DNA from: Myxococcales bacterium
GTDB lineage: Bacteria > Myxococcota_A > Polyangia > Nannocystales > Nannocystaceae
Length of the DNA: 64,000 nucleotides
NCBI GenBank assembly: GCA_020633315.1
Contig: JACKDV010000006.1
Coordinates: 248,001-312,000, forward strand
Reading direction: 5' to 3'
Shown here: piece after piece, positions 18,367-26,441 of the stretch
Layout: every line of letters begins with the position of its first letter
Position numbering within the stretch: position 1 is the first letter of the stretch
Position numbers and translations under genes: made by a program
Notes under the pieces: generated by a model
Seen by the model: only the letters and a program-made list of their open reading frames with translations
The model's database searches: none
What the model was told of the DNA's origin: nothing

Positions 18367-20420
18367 AGACAGCTGGATCCACGGACGAGCGGCGCCTCGG
18401 CGGGCGCTACGAGACGACGGGCGACGACGGGCTCGTGCTCCACGTCGACGTCGACGGGCCCTATCCTCTGGGTGTCGTCAGCGGCACCCTGCCCCCGCTC
18501 GCGAAGGACGAGGGACAGCGGAGCTTCATCGGCCGAGTGGAGGGCTCCCGCGAGCTCGCGGACGGCCTCGAGCTCGCGGTGGTCGGCTTCAGCCTGCCCC
18601 GCGCCGACTCGGCCGCCCCGCTCGAGGCGCTCTCCCTCACCCTGCGCGCCAGCGCAGGCGAGGCCCCCCGCGCCACGGCTTGCTTCCGCAGCGCCGACGG
18701 CGAGCAGCTCGAGCCCCTCGAGCTGCTCCGGGCCTCCCCGTACTTCCGCGAGGTCGTGATCGACGTCGACTACGAGCGCGGCGAGGGCTCGCTGCCCACG
18801 ATCAACACGCACGAGCACCCCGAGCACCCCGAGGACCTGCCCGCGCGCGACCTGAGCCTGGAGGGGGTCTACGCCGACGCGGGGATCCGCATCGAGTGGG
18901 CCGACGATCCCGACGACACCGTGCCCTCCAGCGAGGCCGGCGAGGACGGGCGCTGGAGCCTCTCGGAGCTGCACGATTCCATGGAGCTCCACTGGGAGGC
19001 GTTCGCCAACGTCCCCCAGTGGAAGGCATGGCTGTTCGTCGGACGCGAGGCCGAGAGCGACCTGGGCGGGATCATGTTCGACGCCAACATCGACGAGCCG
19101 GGCGGCGTCGATCGCCAGGGGGTGGCCCTGTTCTCGCAGTGCGAGTACTTCCACCTGCCCTCGGGCGCGCTGCCCAGCTACAACCCGCCCGCCGACGCGG
19201 CGGCCCGCCGCGAGCTGTTCTTCAACCTCGTGCACGAGCTCGGCCACTCGTTCAACCTCGCGCACCCCTTCGAGGCGCGCAGCGGGACGCCGTGGACGCC
19301 ACCTGCGTGGTGGGAGGGCACGCGCGAGCCGGACGCCCTCACCTGGATGAACTATCCCAACCGCGTGCACACGGACTGGACCAGCCTGCGCACCGAGTGG
19401 TTCTACCGTCGCTTCCGCTTCCGCTTCGATCCCTGGGAGCTGCTGTTCCTGCGGCACGCCCCCGCGTCCGCGGTCGAGCCGGGCAACTCGGCGTGGGCCA
19501 GCAACCACGGGCGGGTGATCGAGCGCCCGCTCGACCCCCGGCTCGCGCTCGAGGCCTTCGGCGGCAAGCAGCGCTACGAGCTGGGCGAGCCGATCCTGCT
19601 CGAGCTGTGCCTGCGCAACGTGTCGGACCAGCCGGTGCGGGTCGGCGCGTCGCTCGAGCCCAGCGAGGGGACCATCGCGGTCACGATCGTGGGGCCCGAC
19701 GGCACGCCCGCGCCCTTCGTGCCGATCGATCGCACCCGCTGCATCGACGAGTCCATCGAGCTGGCGCCGGGAGCCAGCCGCTACGCGCCGCTCGACCTCA
19801 CCGTGGGACGCCTGGGCTTCCCCTTCAAGCAGCCGGGCCGCTACCGCGTCGAGGTGGGCTACCTGGGGCTGCAGGGGCTCGGCGCGGTCGCCACGACCGA
19901 GCTCGAGGTGGCGCCGGCGGGAGAGCACGAGGCGGTGGTCCGCGAGCTCTTCGACGCCCGCGTGGGCCGGGTGCTCTACGTGGACGGCACCCGGGTCCTC
20001 GGCGACGTGGACGACAAGCTCGCGTGGGTGGAGCAGCGCCTGGGCGAGCGCCACCCGATCAGCCTCCACATCCAGGCCGTGCGCTTTCGGGGATGGGCTC
20101 GCGACGGGAGGATCGTGAGCAACGAGGTCGGCAGGATCCAGCGCGTGGCGGGGCACCCCGATCGAGCGGTGCACATGATCGGCCGGCTGATGAGCGAGCA
20201 GCTTCCCACCGCTCTCGAGACCTTCGGGGCGCTCTACCTCGAGGACCTGCTCGAGGCCTACGTCGACGCCTCGCTGGCGGCCGGCGACCGCACGGCTCCC
20301 CGCGATGCCCTGCGTCACGCGATCGCCCTGATGCGGAGCAAGGGAACGCCCGGGTGGGTGTTGAGCCGGCTGGAACGCCGTGAGAGACTGCTCGGCGGCT
20401 CAAGCGACGAGGGAGACTAG
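18363..20420 (+). CDS. Metzincin-like metalloprotease, candidate peptide-maturation protease
   Basis: A 685-residue protein with GTG start in a 4-nt overlap with the glycosyltransferase gene. The zinc motif HELGHSFNLAH (H291, E292, H295, H301) is the extended HExxHxxxxxH of metzincins, and a Met-turn candidate WMNYP follows about 40 residues later. The N-terminal 150 residues contain beta-strand segments. From about 380, beta-sandwich-like segments (PILLELCLRNVSDQPVRVGA and GRYRVEVGYLGLQG) precede a helical C-terminus. No signal peptide is visible, so it may act in the cytoplasm, for example on the leader peptide. I do not recognise a named family; the protease call rests on the motif. Confidence 0.75.
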   Translation: MKTAGSTDERRLGGRYETTGDDGLVLHVDVDGPYPLGVVSGTLPPLAKDEGQRSFIGRVEGSRELADGLELAVVGFSLPRADSAAPLEALSLTLRASAGEAPRATACFRSADGEQLEPLELLRASPYFREVVIDVDYERGEGSLPTINTHEHPEHPEDLPARDLSLEGVYADAGIRIEWADDPDDTVPSSEAGEDGRWSLSELHDSMELHWEAFANVPQWKAWLFVGREAESDLGGIMFDANIDEPGGVDRQGVALFSQCEYFHLPSGALPSYNPPADAAARRELFFNLVHELGHSFNLAHPFEARSGTPWTPPAWWEGTREPDALTWMNYPNRVHTDWTSLRTEWFYRRFRFRFDPWELLFLRHAPASAVEPGNSAWASNHGRVIERPLDPRLALEAFGGKQRYELGEPILLELCLRNVSDQPVRVGASLEPSEGTIAVTIVGPDGTPAPFVPIDRTRCIDESIELAPGASRYAPLDLTVGRLGFPFKQPGRYRVEVGYLGLQGLGAVATTELEVAPAGEHEAVVRELFDARVGRVLYVDGTRVLGDVDDKLAWVEQRLGERHPISLHIQAVRFRGWARDGRIVSNEVGRIQRVAGHPDRAVHMIGRLMSEQLPTALETFGALYLEDLLEAYVDASLAAGDRTAPRDALRHAIALMRSKGTPGWVLSRLERRERLLGGSSDEGD

Positions 20421-20423
20421 CCC

Positions 20424-20984
20424 ATGCCCCCGGACGTGCTCGACGCGCTCAAGAAGCTCATTGCTCCCATTGCCGTGCTCGCGATCGCGGTGATCATCTG
20501 GCGCGTTCGAAACCTGTCCCTGCGCGACGACCTCGCCGTGGTGGCCCCCCGGGCTCGCGACGCGCTGCTGTGGATCGTGGTCTGGGTCGCCTGGATGGCG
20601 CTCTCGGAATTCGTCGCCAACAAGGTGGGGGTGGAGGCGCCCGAGATCTGGAGCGATCGCTCGGTCGCGGCCATGGGCGTTCTGTTCGTGGGCATGGTGC
20701 TGCTGGCCCCGATCGGCGAGGAGCTCGTGTTCCGCGGCCTGCTCTACGGGCGGCTCGCCAACACCTCGCTCGGGCCCGCCGGTGCCGTCGCCGTGGCGGC
20801 CGTCGTGTTCGGGCTGCTGCACATACGCTACGGCTGGGTGCTGGTCGCCTTCGTGGTGGTCGACGGGGTGTGGTACGGCATCGCCCGCGTCACCTCGGGC
20901 ACGGTGATCATCCCGATGATCATGCACGTGATGGGCAACCTGCTGGCGTGGTACCAGCACCTGCCGCGCAATTCCGGAGGGTGA
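20424..20984 (+). CDS. CPBP-family intramembrane glutamic protease
   Basis: A 186-residue membrane protein with about five hydrophobic segments. CPBP/Abi motifs are present: EExxxR in GEELVFRGLL (E99, E100, R104), a His in VFGLLH (H133), and MHVMGN (H168, N172). Relatives include Rce1-type CAAX proteases and bacteriocin immunity proteins. It starts 3 nt after the metzincin stop, inside the RiPP operon. It could remove the leader at the membrane or protect the producer; neither role can be decided from sequence. The ribosome site lies within the preceding gene's end (GAGGGAG). Confidence 0.85.
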   Translation: MPPDVLDALKKLIAPIAVLAIAVIIWRVRNLSLRDDLAVVAPRARDALLWIVVWVAWMALSEFVANKVGVEAPEIWSDRSVAAMGVLFVGMVLLAPIGEELVFRGLLYGRLANTSLGPAGAVAVAAVVFGLLHIRYGWVLVAFVVVDGVWYGIARVTSGTVIIPMIMHVMGNLLAWYQHLPRNSGG

Positions 20985-20987
20985 TCG

Positions 20988-21812
20988 ATGGCCCTGGACG
21001 CCGCGCTGAGGATCGCGGTGGAGGCCGCGCTGGGTCCCATCGGGGCGCACGAGCCCGTGGGGCGCAGCGGGGAGACCTGGCGGCTCGAGCTCGGCGGCGT
21101 CCCGCACCTGCTCAAGCCCATCGCGGCCGAGCGCCGACCCGCGGCCGTCGCCCAGGTGCTGGGCTCGCTCGCCTCGCGCTCCCCTCCGCTGTCGCCCCGG
21201 CTGCGACACGCGGTCGAGCTTCCGAGACGGCCGTGCTGGTACGGGGTGTTCGAGTGGGCCGAGGGCCTCGCCCGCCCTCGGGACGCCCCCGACTGGCCCG
21301 GCGCGTGGGATCGGGCCCTGCAGCTGCTCGCGATCGTGCGGACCCAGCCGCTGCCCGACGATGGCCTGCCCTCCCTGGTCGAGCACTGGCTCGAGCGACT
21401 GGGCACGGTGCGGTGGCACGACGCCATGGCGGAGCTGCTCTGGGCGCGGCTGCAGCAGCAGGTCCCCGATGGCCCCGAGGGGCTGGCCCACGGCGACTTC
21501 GCTCCGCAGAACCTGGTGTGGCTCGACGAGCGGGCCCTGCTGGTGGACTGGGAGGAGGTGGGTCGGGCCCCCGCGGAGCTCGACGCGGGCTGGCTGCTCG
21601 CGCTGAGCTCCATGGGCGCCACGCCGGCCCTGCCGCCCACGACCCTGCGAGCCCGGCTGCTCGACGAGGGCCTCGATGCCGATCGCCTGTGGTGGAGCTG
21701 GGGCCTGGGCCTGCTGCGGCTGCTGTACCGCTCGCGAGAGCTGCCGCTGCCCACCAGCGTGGTGACCGCGATGGCGCAGCACATCCGCGCCCAGATCGGG
21801 GCGCTGCTCTGA
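20988..21812 (+). CDS. Aminoglycoside-phosphotransferase-like kinase
   Basis: A 274-residue cytosolic protein. The APH catalytic loop HGDFAPQN is at 168-175 and the metal-binding aspartate is in LLVDWEEVGRAPAELDAG. The N-lobe is short (SGETWRLELGGVPHLLKPI supplies the likely ATP-binding Lys). APH-fold enzymes phosphorylate small molecules, choline-type alcohols, sugars or antibiotics, and some act on RiPP Ser/Thr residues. It is the last gene of the operon (3-nt gap after the CPBP gene, ribosome site GGAGGGTGATCG). It could be a tailoring or self-resistance kinase, or could activate the sugar for the operon's glycosyltransferase. Confidence 0.8.
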   Translation: MALDAALRIAVEAALGPIGAHEPVGRSGETWRLELGGVPHLLKPIAAERRPAAVAQVLGSLASRSPPLSPRLRHAVELPRRPCWYGVFEWAEGLARPRDAPDWPGAWDRALQLLAIVRTQPLPDDGLPSLVEHWLERLGTVRWHDAMAELLWARLQQQVPDGPEGLAHGDFAPQNLVWLDERALLVDWEEVGRAPAELDAGWLLALSSMGATPALPPTTLRARLLDEGLDADRLWWSWGLGLLRLLYRSRELPLPTSVVTAMAQHIRAQIGALL

Positions 21813-21818
21813 TCCCTG

Positions 21819-21852
21819 GCCGCGGGGCGCTCGTTTGGCCCGGCGCCGCGGC
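21819..21852. terminator. Weak hairpin between convergent operons
   Basis: GCCGCGG (21819-21825) pairs with CCGCGGC (21846-21852) across a 20-nt loop, and further imperfect pairing (GGCGC/GCGCC) is possible inside. It lies between the APH-like kinase stop and the stop of the convergent sulfotransferase gene. No U-tract. Confidence 0.35.
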
Positions 21853-22605
21853 TCAGGGCGAGCGCCAGGCTCGGAGATCCCAGCCGGTGAGCTGCTCGAG
21901 CGCGAGCACGTCGTCCTCGATCCACGGCAGCAGCCGACGTCGCAGCTCGCTCGGCACGGACCTCGGCCCCTGGGTGTGGACGAAGGCGGGCGCGGGGATC
22001 GGCTCGGGGCTCACGCCGAGGAACTCGTGCACGCGACGCAGGGTGCCGGCGTGGTCGGCCCGCAGCTCCTCGGAGCGCAGCAACAGCAGCTGCTCGGCGG
22101 GGAAGTAGCGGAGCAGCCGCTCGATCTGCTCGGCGTAGCGACCCCGCGACAGATAGGCGTGCCGACGGAAGCTCGAGCCCCGCGAGGTGTCGTCGCCCGC
22201 GAGCGCGAGGCGGCCCCGCTCGGCCGCCACCGCGGCCTCGAAGCCCAGCGGCTCTGCCCCGAGCACCTCCCGCACCATGCGGTGGTGGGAGAAGGCCCGC
22301 TCGATGGGATCGCGCAGGATCAGCACCAGCTTCATCGCCGGCTCGTACTGCTGGATCCGCCGGGCCGCCGCGGGCACGTACATGTACGCGGGCGTGGACT
22401 CGCCGAGGATCCTCGTCTCGGGACCGACGGGGAATCGAGCGTGATAGCTCCGCAGGTCGGCGGTGGGCCCGAAGTTGGCGTCCACGTCGAACCAGTGCAG
22501 CTCCTTGACCTCGGACATCCCGATCTCGGGGTGCTGCTCGAGGAAGTGATGCAGGGCGGTGGTGCCGGCCTTCTGCGCTCCCGCCACCAGGAAGCCTACG
22601 CGCAC
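21853..22605 (-). CDS. PAPS-dependent sulfotransferase
   Basis: A 250-residue protein with GTG start at 22605. The 5'-phosphosulfate loop is GFLVAGAQKAGTTAL (residues 4-18), and the 3'-phosphate motif is LILRDPIERAFSHHRM. The fold and length match bacterial heparan-N-sulfotransferase-like enzymes, which transfer sulfate from PAPS to hydroxyl or amino groups. Its start overlaps the end of the second sulfotransferase gene by 10 nt, so the two are co-translated. They face the RiPP operon head-on. A tailoring role for the peptide or its sugar is possible, but sulfation of a cell-surface glycan is equally plausible. Confidence 0.88.
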   Translation of the reverse strand: MRVGFLVAGAQKAGTTALHHFLEQHPEIGMSEVKELHWFDVDANFGPTADLRSYHARFPVGPETRILGESTPAYMYVPAAARRIQQYEPAMKLVLILRDPIERAFSHHRMVREVLGAEPLGFEAAVAAERGRLALAGDDTSRGSSFRRHAYLSRGRYAEQIERLLRYFPAEQLLLLRSEELRADHAGTLRRVHEFLGVSPEPIPAPAFVHTQGPRSVPSELRRRLLPWIEDDVLALEQLTGWDLRAWRSP

Positions 22606-23354
22606 GGCCGGGCCTCCGCCTCGCGATAGCGATGCAGCCAGGGGTAGCGCCCGACGATCCGCTCGACCGCGGCGAGCTGCTCGGGGCTCCACTCGAGCCC
22701 CCCGCGGGTCTGGGACACCCGCGGCCACAGCAGCGCACCGCAGGCGTCGAGCCACTCGTCCTCGGGCTCGATGCCCAGCGCCCCCGCGAGCGCCCGCAGC
22801 TGCTGGTGCGGCTGGGTCACGAGATCCTCGAGGTGCAGGTGATGCACGGGCGCGTCGCAGGCCGCCACCGCGGCGCACAGCTCGTCGTAGAAGCCGATCG
22901 CGTGGTCCACCGAGTCGAAGCTCCCGCGGCGCACCAGGGTGGCGATGTTGTCGAGCGGATTGCGGACCACCTGCACGAGCTGGATCCGCAGCGGGGTGCG
23001 CTGGCGCAGCCGCTCGAGCGGGGGCTCGGAGCGCGCGAGCCGACGGGTGGTGTGCCCGGCCGACTTGTCCCCCACCACCCGCAGCTCGCGGTGACGGCCC
23101 TGCCACTGCCCGGGGATCTCGTAGTCGTAGCCGCTGGCGGCCCTTCCCGTGCGCGCCGCGTCGCCCGAGCTGGCGAGGATCGCCCCCACCACGGCCCGCA
23201 GGGAGGACGGCCCCGCGACCAGCCGCAGCACGTCCAGCTTCTGGGCGATCACCACGTCGGGGTGGGCATCGAGCATCGCTCCCACCAGGGTATGGCCACT
23301 GCGAGGGTGGCCCACGAACAGACACAGGGTCTCGAGCTGCGGATACACGGTCAT
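22596..23354 (-). CDS. Second sulfotransferase-like protein
   Basis: A 252-residue protein. The phosphosulfate-binding loop is CLFVGHPRSGHTLVGAML (residues 11-28), with His replacing the common Thr after Gly. The 3'-phosphate motif is VQVVRNPLDNIATLVRRG. The sequence differs from the neighbouring sulfotransferase, so this is not a recent duplication. ATG 23354 gives a start directly at the fold. It is the upstream gene of the pair and is divergent from the broken DUF3667 gene. It probably shares the pathway of its partner. Confidence 0.82.
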   Translation of the reverse strand: MTVYPQLETLCLFVGHPRSGHTLVGAMLDAHPDVVIAQKLDVLRLVAGPSSLRAVVGAILASSGDAARTGRAASGYDYEIPGQWQGRHRELRVVGDKSAGHTTRRLARSEPPLERLRQRTPLRIQLVQVVRNPLDNIATLVRRGSFDSVDHAIGFYDELCAAVAACDAPVHHLHLEDLVTQPHQQLRALAGALGIEPEDEWLDACGALLWPRVSQTRGGLEWSPEQLAAVERIVGRYPWLHRYREAEARPCA

Positions 23355-23486
23355 GCCACCGAGAGGGCACGACGGCCCCCCGACGAGCCTAGCCAATCGA
23401 CGGCGCCGCGGCGAGGGCTCGATCCGCCCGGGCCGCGACGCTTGCCCCTCCTGCCCAGTGTTGGCACGCTCGCTCCCGAGCCTTCG

Positions 23487-24329
23487 ATGCCCGATCCTGC
23501 CTCGACGCCGCCCGCCCCCGAGCGCTGCCCGAGCTGCGGGTCGATGATCGAGATCGAGTACTGCTCCGCCTGTGGACAGCGCCGCGGGGACTACCGCAGG
23601 TCGATGTGGTGGCTCATGGGCGAGCTCGTCCGCGAGACCCTCGAGCTCGACGGGCGCCTGTGGCGAACGCTCCGCGCGATGGTGCACCCGGGGCGGCTCA
23701 CGCGGGAGTTCAACGAGGGACGCCGCAGCCGCTACATCTCGCCGGTACGCCTCTACCTGTTCATGAGCGTGGTGATGTTCGCGACCGCGAGCATCTCGCT
23801 GCGGATCAACCTGATGCTGCTCGAGCCCGACGCGAGCGCGCCGGGCGTCACCCGGGTGGACGCAGACGCCGCGGCGCACGTGGACGACCACAACGCGATG
23901 GGCCGCCAGCTCAAGCGCCGTCTCGAGGAGCTCGAGCACATGCCGGCCACCGAGCGGGATCGCGAGCTGTTCGTGGGCGCGCTCGATCACGGGCCGGTCG
24001 TGATGTTCTTCATGCTGCCGGTGTTCGCCGTGCTGCTGTAGCTGTTCTACCTGGGCACGGGACGGCTGCTGGTGGAGCACCTGGTGTTCTCGCTCCACGT
24101 GCACACGCTGTGGTTCCTGCTGCTGGTCCCCGCCCTGGCCCTGCCCGGGCGCTGGTCGGCGCTGCTGCTGCTGCCGATCCCGCTCTACACCGCGCTCGCC
24201 CTGCACCACGCCTACGGCGGGCCCGCGTGGGCCACCCTGCTCCGCTCGCTGGGGCTGGCCCTGACGTACTCGTTCGCGCTCCTGCTGGGGTTCGCCTTCG
24301 CGGTGGTGCTGGCGGTGCTGCTCGGCTGA
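23487..24329 (+). pseudogene. DUF3667 membrane protein interrupted by in-frame amber codon
   Basis: The first part (ATG 23487 to TAG 24039-24041) encodes a zinc ribbon (CPSCGSMIEIEYCSACGQ), the family signature YISPVRLYLFMSVVMF, and the start of the C-terminal membrane region (GPVVMFFMLPVFAVLL). After the TAG the same frame continues without a gap: LFYLGTGRLLVEHLVFSLHV and two more membrane segments to TGA 24329. In relatives the stop position is typically a Lys, which an AAG-to-TAG change would explain. Without read-through the product loses the last membrane segments. The rest is intact, so the mutation looks recent. Confidence 0.78.
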
Positions 24330-24341
24330 GCGACGCGGGGC

Positions 24342-25310
24342 TCACACCGGATCCACCCGCCGCCCCCGTCCGCTGCGCCTTCGCCACTTGCTCGGCACCG
24401 ATTCCACCACCGCCTCCGCCACCGCCTCCCGCAGCGCGGCGCGGTAGGTGGGACGGCGGTACACGATCCCCACCTCCCGGTAGGGCCGCGGCCCCGCGAA
24501 CTCGTAGACCCGCTCCTGCCTCGCCACGGGATCGAGCTCGTCCAGGGCCAGCTCGGGCAGCACGGTGAACCAGGGGCCCTTGTCCAGCATCCGCACCAGG
24601 GTGGACATGCTGCCGGTCTCGAGCTGGAAGCCCGGGCTGTCGGCGGCGTCGCCCAGCTCGCACAGGTCGAGCACCTGGGTGCGCAGGCAGTGGCCCTCGG
24701 TCATCACCACCAGCTCGCGGGTGGGCAGCTGCTCCACCGTCAGCCGACGCCCGGCCCGGCCCTCGACGTGCAGCGAGGAGCGGGGCGAGGCATAGATCCG
24801 CAGCGGCTCGTCGAACAGCCGCTGCTCGTGGATCCCCGGGGCGGCCAGCGGGGTCGCGAGCACGCCGGCATCCAGGGCGTCGGCCCGCAGCGCGTCCACG
24901 ATCTCCTCGGTGGTCAGCTCGCGCACCACCACGTGCATGGCCGGGTGCTCGGCGCACAGGCCCGGCAGGAAGCGCGGCAGCAGGTAGGGCGCCAGGGTGG
25001 GGATGATCCCCAGCCGCAGCTCGCCCCGCAGCGCGTCGTCCTGCGCCGCGGCCAGCTCCTCCACCTCGCGCATCGCGGTCACGATCGCCTCGAAGCGCGG
25101 CAGCAGCAGCCGCCCCTTGTCGGTGGGGATCACCGGCCGGGTCTTGCGATCGAAGAGCACCGCGCCCAGCCCCTCCTCGAGCTTGGCCACCTGGGCGCTC
25201 AGGGCCGGCTGCGACACGTGGCACGCCCGCGCGGCCGCCCGGAAGCTGCCCTGCTGGGCGATGGCCAGCGCGTACTCGATCTGCGTCAGCGTCGGGGTGA
25301 TCGTCGACAT
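24342..25310 (-). CDS. oxyR: OxyR-type LysR family regulator
   Basis: A 322-residue LysR-type protein. The N-terminal HTH is TPTLTQIEYALAIAQQGSFR followed by CHVSQPALSAQVAKLEEGLG. The effector domain carries EGHCLRTQVLDLC, with two cysteines nine positions apart exactly as in peroxide-sensing OxyR, and GSMSTLVRMLDKGPWFTVLP. It should switch peroxide-defence genes on after disulfide formation. ATG 25310 was chosen at the family's N-terminus; 11 extra upstream codons are possible. It lies downstream of the peroxiredoxin-glutaredoxin gene on the same strand, with a strong hairpin between them. Confidence 0.9.
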   Translation of the reverse strand: MSTITPTLTQIEYALAIAQQGSFRAAARACHVSQPALSAQVAKLEEGLGAVLFDRKTRPVIPTDKGRLLLPRFEAIVTAMREVEELAAAQDDALRGELRLGIIPTLAPYLLPRFLPGLCAEHPAMHVVVRELTTEEIVDALRADALDAGVLATPLAAPGIHEQRLFDEPLRIYASPRSSLHVEGRAGRRLTVEQLPTRELVVMTEGHCLRTQVLDLCELGDAADSPGFQLETGSMSTLVRMLDKGPWFTVLPELALDELDPVARQERVYEFAGPRPYREVGIVYRRPTYRAALREAVAEAVVESVPSKWRRRSGRGRRVDPV

Positions 25311-25333
25311 CGGCCGTAGCCTGCCACGAAGGA

Positions 25334-25372
25334 GGGGCGGCACGGGTCGGGGAGATCGACCCGCACCGCCCC
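25334..25372 (-). terminator. Hairpin between peroxiredoxin and oxyR genes
   Basis: Two 16-nt arms (25334-25349 and 25357-25372) pair at 14 of 16 positions around a 7-nt loop. It lies just after the peroxiredoxin-glutaredoxin stop and 24 nt before the oxyR start on the minus strand. It would reduce read-through from the peroxide-induced gene into its own regulator. Confidence 0.65.
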
Positions 25373-25396
25373 GGGAGAGGGCGGGTCGGGGCCCGG

Positions 25397-26173
25397 CTAC
25401 TGCGCCGCCGCGGACACGCCCCCCGGCGCCCGCTCGGCGAGGTAGCGCTCCAGGCCCTCGAGCCCGTCCAGGTGCGTACCGTCGACGTAGGTCTGCGGCG
25501 CGGTGCGGCGCCCGGTCAGGTTGTGCAGCGAGGAGTAGCTCACGCGGCTACCCAGCTCGATCTCCTCGTAGCGCAGGCCGTGCTCGCGCAGCAGCTCCTT
25601 GGCCCGCGCACAGAAGCGGCAGCCCGGCTTGGTGAAGATCGTCACCTCGGGCGGCAGCTCGGCCCGGGGCGCCACGTAGCGCAGCATGGTGTCGGCGTCG
25701 CTGACCTCGAAGGGATCGCCGGGCACGTCGGGCTCCACGAAGGCCTTCTCGATCACGCCGTCGCTCACCAGCATCGAGTAGCGCCACGAGCGGGGCCCGA
25801 AGCCCAGGTCCCGCTTGTCGACCAGCATGCCCAGGCTCCGCGTGAGCTCGCCGTTGCCGTCGGGCAGGAAGGTGATGTGCTCGGTGCCCTGCTGGGCGGC
25901 CCACGCCTCCATCACGAAGGCATCGTTGACCGACAGGCACACGATCTCGTCGATGCCGTGGCGGCGGAGCACCGGCGCCAGCTCGTCGTAGCGGGGCAGG
26001 TGCGAGCTGGAGCAGGTGGGGGTGAAGGCGCCGGGGAGGGCGAACACGACGACGCGGCGCCCCGCGAGGTAGGAGCCGGTCGACAGCTCGTGCCACTCGC
26101 CGTCGCGGCGGGTCTGGAGGATCAGGTCGGGGATCCGGGTGCCTTCGAGCTGCTCGGGGGTCTTGATGGTCAT
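25397..26173 (-). CDS. Peroxiredoxin-glutaredoxin hybrid (Prx5-Grx)
   Basis: A 258-residue fusion. Residues 1-165 are a Prx5-type peroxiredoxin with peroxidatic Cys54 in PGAFTPTCSS, and residues 175-250 are a glutaredoxin with the CRFC active site (C185, C188) and the RTAPQTYVDG glutathione-binding loop. The hybrid reduces peroxides with glutathione and recycles itself through its own glutaredoxin domain. An AGGAGG ribosome site precedes ATG 26173. An OxyR-like half-operator lies about 75 nt upstream of the start, and oxyR is the next gene, so peroxide induction is likely. Confidence 0.93.
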   Translation of the reverse strand: MTIKTPEQLEGTRIPDLILQTRRDGEWHELSTGSYLAGRRVVVFALPGAFTPTCSSSHLPRYDELAPVLRRHGIDEIVCLSVNDAFVMEAWAAQQGTEHITFLPDGNGELTRSLGMLVDKRDLGFGPRSWRYSMLVSDGVIEKAFVEPDVPGDPFEVSDADTMLRYVAPRAELPPEVTIFTKPGCRFCARAKELLREHGLRYEEIELGSRVSYSSLHNLTGRRTAPQTYVDGTHLDGLEGLERYLAERAPGGVSAAAQ

Positions 26174-26248
26174 GGGGTCCTCCTCGGTCTCGACCCAGAG
26201 CCTGCGCCGGATCTCGCGATTCGCAAATCACGATGTTCTCTCGGCTCG

Positions 26249-26263
26249 ATAATCATCGGCTAT
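26249..26263. promoter_or_regulatory. Candidate OxyR half-operator
   Basis: ATAATCATCGGCTAT matches the OxyR element ATAG-N7-CTAT at seven of eight defined positions. It lies upstream of the peroxiredoxin-glutaredoxin gene. A second adjacent element is not evident. A 12-bp near-palindrome GATTCGCAAATC (26218-26229) lies between it and the gene start. Confidence 0.45.
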
Positions 26264-26441
26264 CAGCACGGGCATCCGGTCGGGTGCCCGTGCTCCGGGG
26301 AAGCGAGGCGCAGGGCCGCCCGGGGCACCCAGGCGGCCCCGGGCGCGGCGCGGGGGACCGGCTCAGGCGTGCCCCCTCGACCGCCGGGGCGCGCCGTGGC
26401 CAAGACCCCGAGCGCGGCGGTAGACTGGCGCCCCGCCTGCG

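Noticed and set aside
26218..26229. GATTCGCAAATC near-palindrome as a separate operator
   Set aside because: The arms are only 4 bp and the centre is not symmetric; kept only as a remark beside the OxyR-like site.
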